Positions 63,693-64,000 of a stretch of 64,000 nt of DNA are shown here, piece after piece (position 1 is the first letter of the stretch; every line of letters starts with the position of its first letter). Location: positions 9,669,334-9,733,333 of the forward strand of contig SSBO01000001.1 of NCBI GenBank assembly GCA_005281725.1, read 5' to 3'. The stretch comes from Wuchereria bancrofti. Lineage: Eukaryota; Nematoda; Chromadorea; Rhabditida; Onchocercidae. A program made the position numbers and the translations under genes. A model generated the notes under the pieces. It saw only the letters and a list, made by a program, of their open reading frames with translations. It was not told the DNA's origin and did not search any database.

Positions 63693-64000
63693 CTACATTG
63701 AAATAATATGCAAATTAAAGTTTAATATATTTGCTACATCATAGAATTTCACAATTAATCGAACAAAAGAAATAAGTATAAATCATAAAACGGTCGTAGA
63801 ACATTGCAGAAGATCGTAAAACTATATCATTCATTTCAATTTTAAATTTTCAAAAATTAATTACAGATACTACATACGTACCTATGATTAGTGAAATAGA
63901 ATATTTTTAACTTTATTACATATATAAATAAATGATTTATGTTCTAACAACAAAAAAAGTACTATTCGTTCCTAAGTTACCGATTTAAAAAAGAATAATG
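63693..64000. other. Right edge: intron of phosphatase-like gene or upstream DNA
   Basis: No further exon was recognised on either strand. The acceptor ATGTAG at 63693 shows that the gene continues upstream, beyond the window. Confidence 0.4.

Overview
The window looks like nuclear DNA of a nematode, most likely a spirurid/filarial (clade III) one. Non-coding DNA is extremely A+T-rich with long A and T runs. Genes are split into many small exons by introns with GT(AAGT)-like donors and TTTCAG/TTTTAG acceptors. Several first coding exons start a few bases after an acceptor-like TTTACAG/TTTAG, as expected for spliced-leader trans-splicing. No prokaryotic operon, RBS, CRISPR or phage signal is seen. 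All gene models are hand-spliced from the sequence and were checked only for open frame and matching intron phase.

Layout. (1) Positions 1-16203, minus strand: the 5' part of a large cadherin (signal peptide plus about six cadherin repeats) that runs off the left edge. Its 7.8-kb intron 9 contains a complete plus-strand gene, OSCP1 (676-5485). (2) 16204-22182: intergenic DNA with tandem repeats. (3) 22183-31277, plus: a two-Tudor-domain protein, probably one gene, with one ambiguous internal junction near 24.1-25.66 kb. (4) 32719-33558, plus: mitochondrial inner-membrane peptidase subunit 1 (IMMP1). (5) 35261-49360, plus: a 42-exon GBF1-type Sec7 Arf exchange factor. (6) 50739-53190, minus: a short, divergent WASP-like protein (EVH1 plus CRIB) without a recognisable VCA end. 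(7) 53191-59322: long intergenic stretch. (8) 59323-62809, plus: a secreted BPI/LBP-family lipid-binding protein whose exon 5 appears twice around an N, probably an assembly artefact. (9) 63178-63692, minus: the 3' end of a tyrosine-phosphatase-like gene that has lost the catalytic cysteine.

The genes do not form a pathway. They are unrelated functions: adhesion, a cilium/transport-associated protein, small-RNA/germ-granule-type Tudor protein, mitochondrial protein maturation, Golgi Arf activation, actin signalling, secreted lipid binding and pseudophosphatase. The most interesting signals are the OSCP1 gene nested antisense in a cadherin intron with a consensus X-box (RFX/DAF-19-type) 213 bp before its ATG; intron-private tandem duplications that often begin at a splice junction; a perfect 21-bp hairpin at 31860-31906; the VCA-less WASP-like gene; and the cysteine-less phosphatase.
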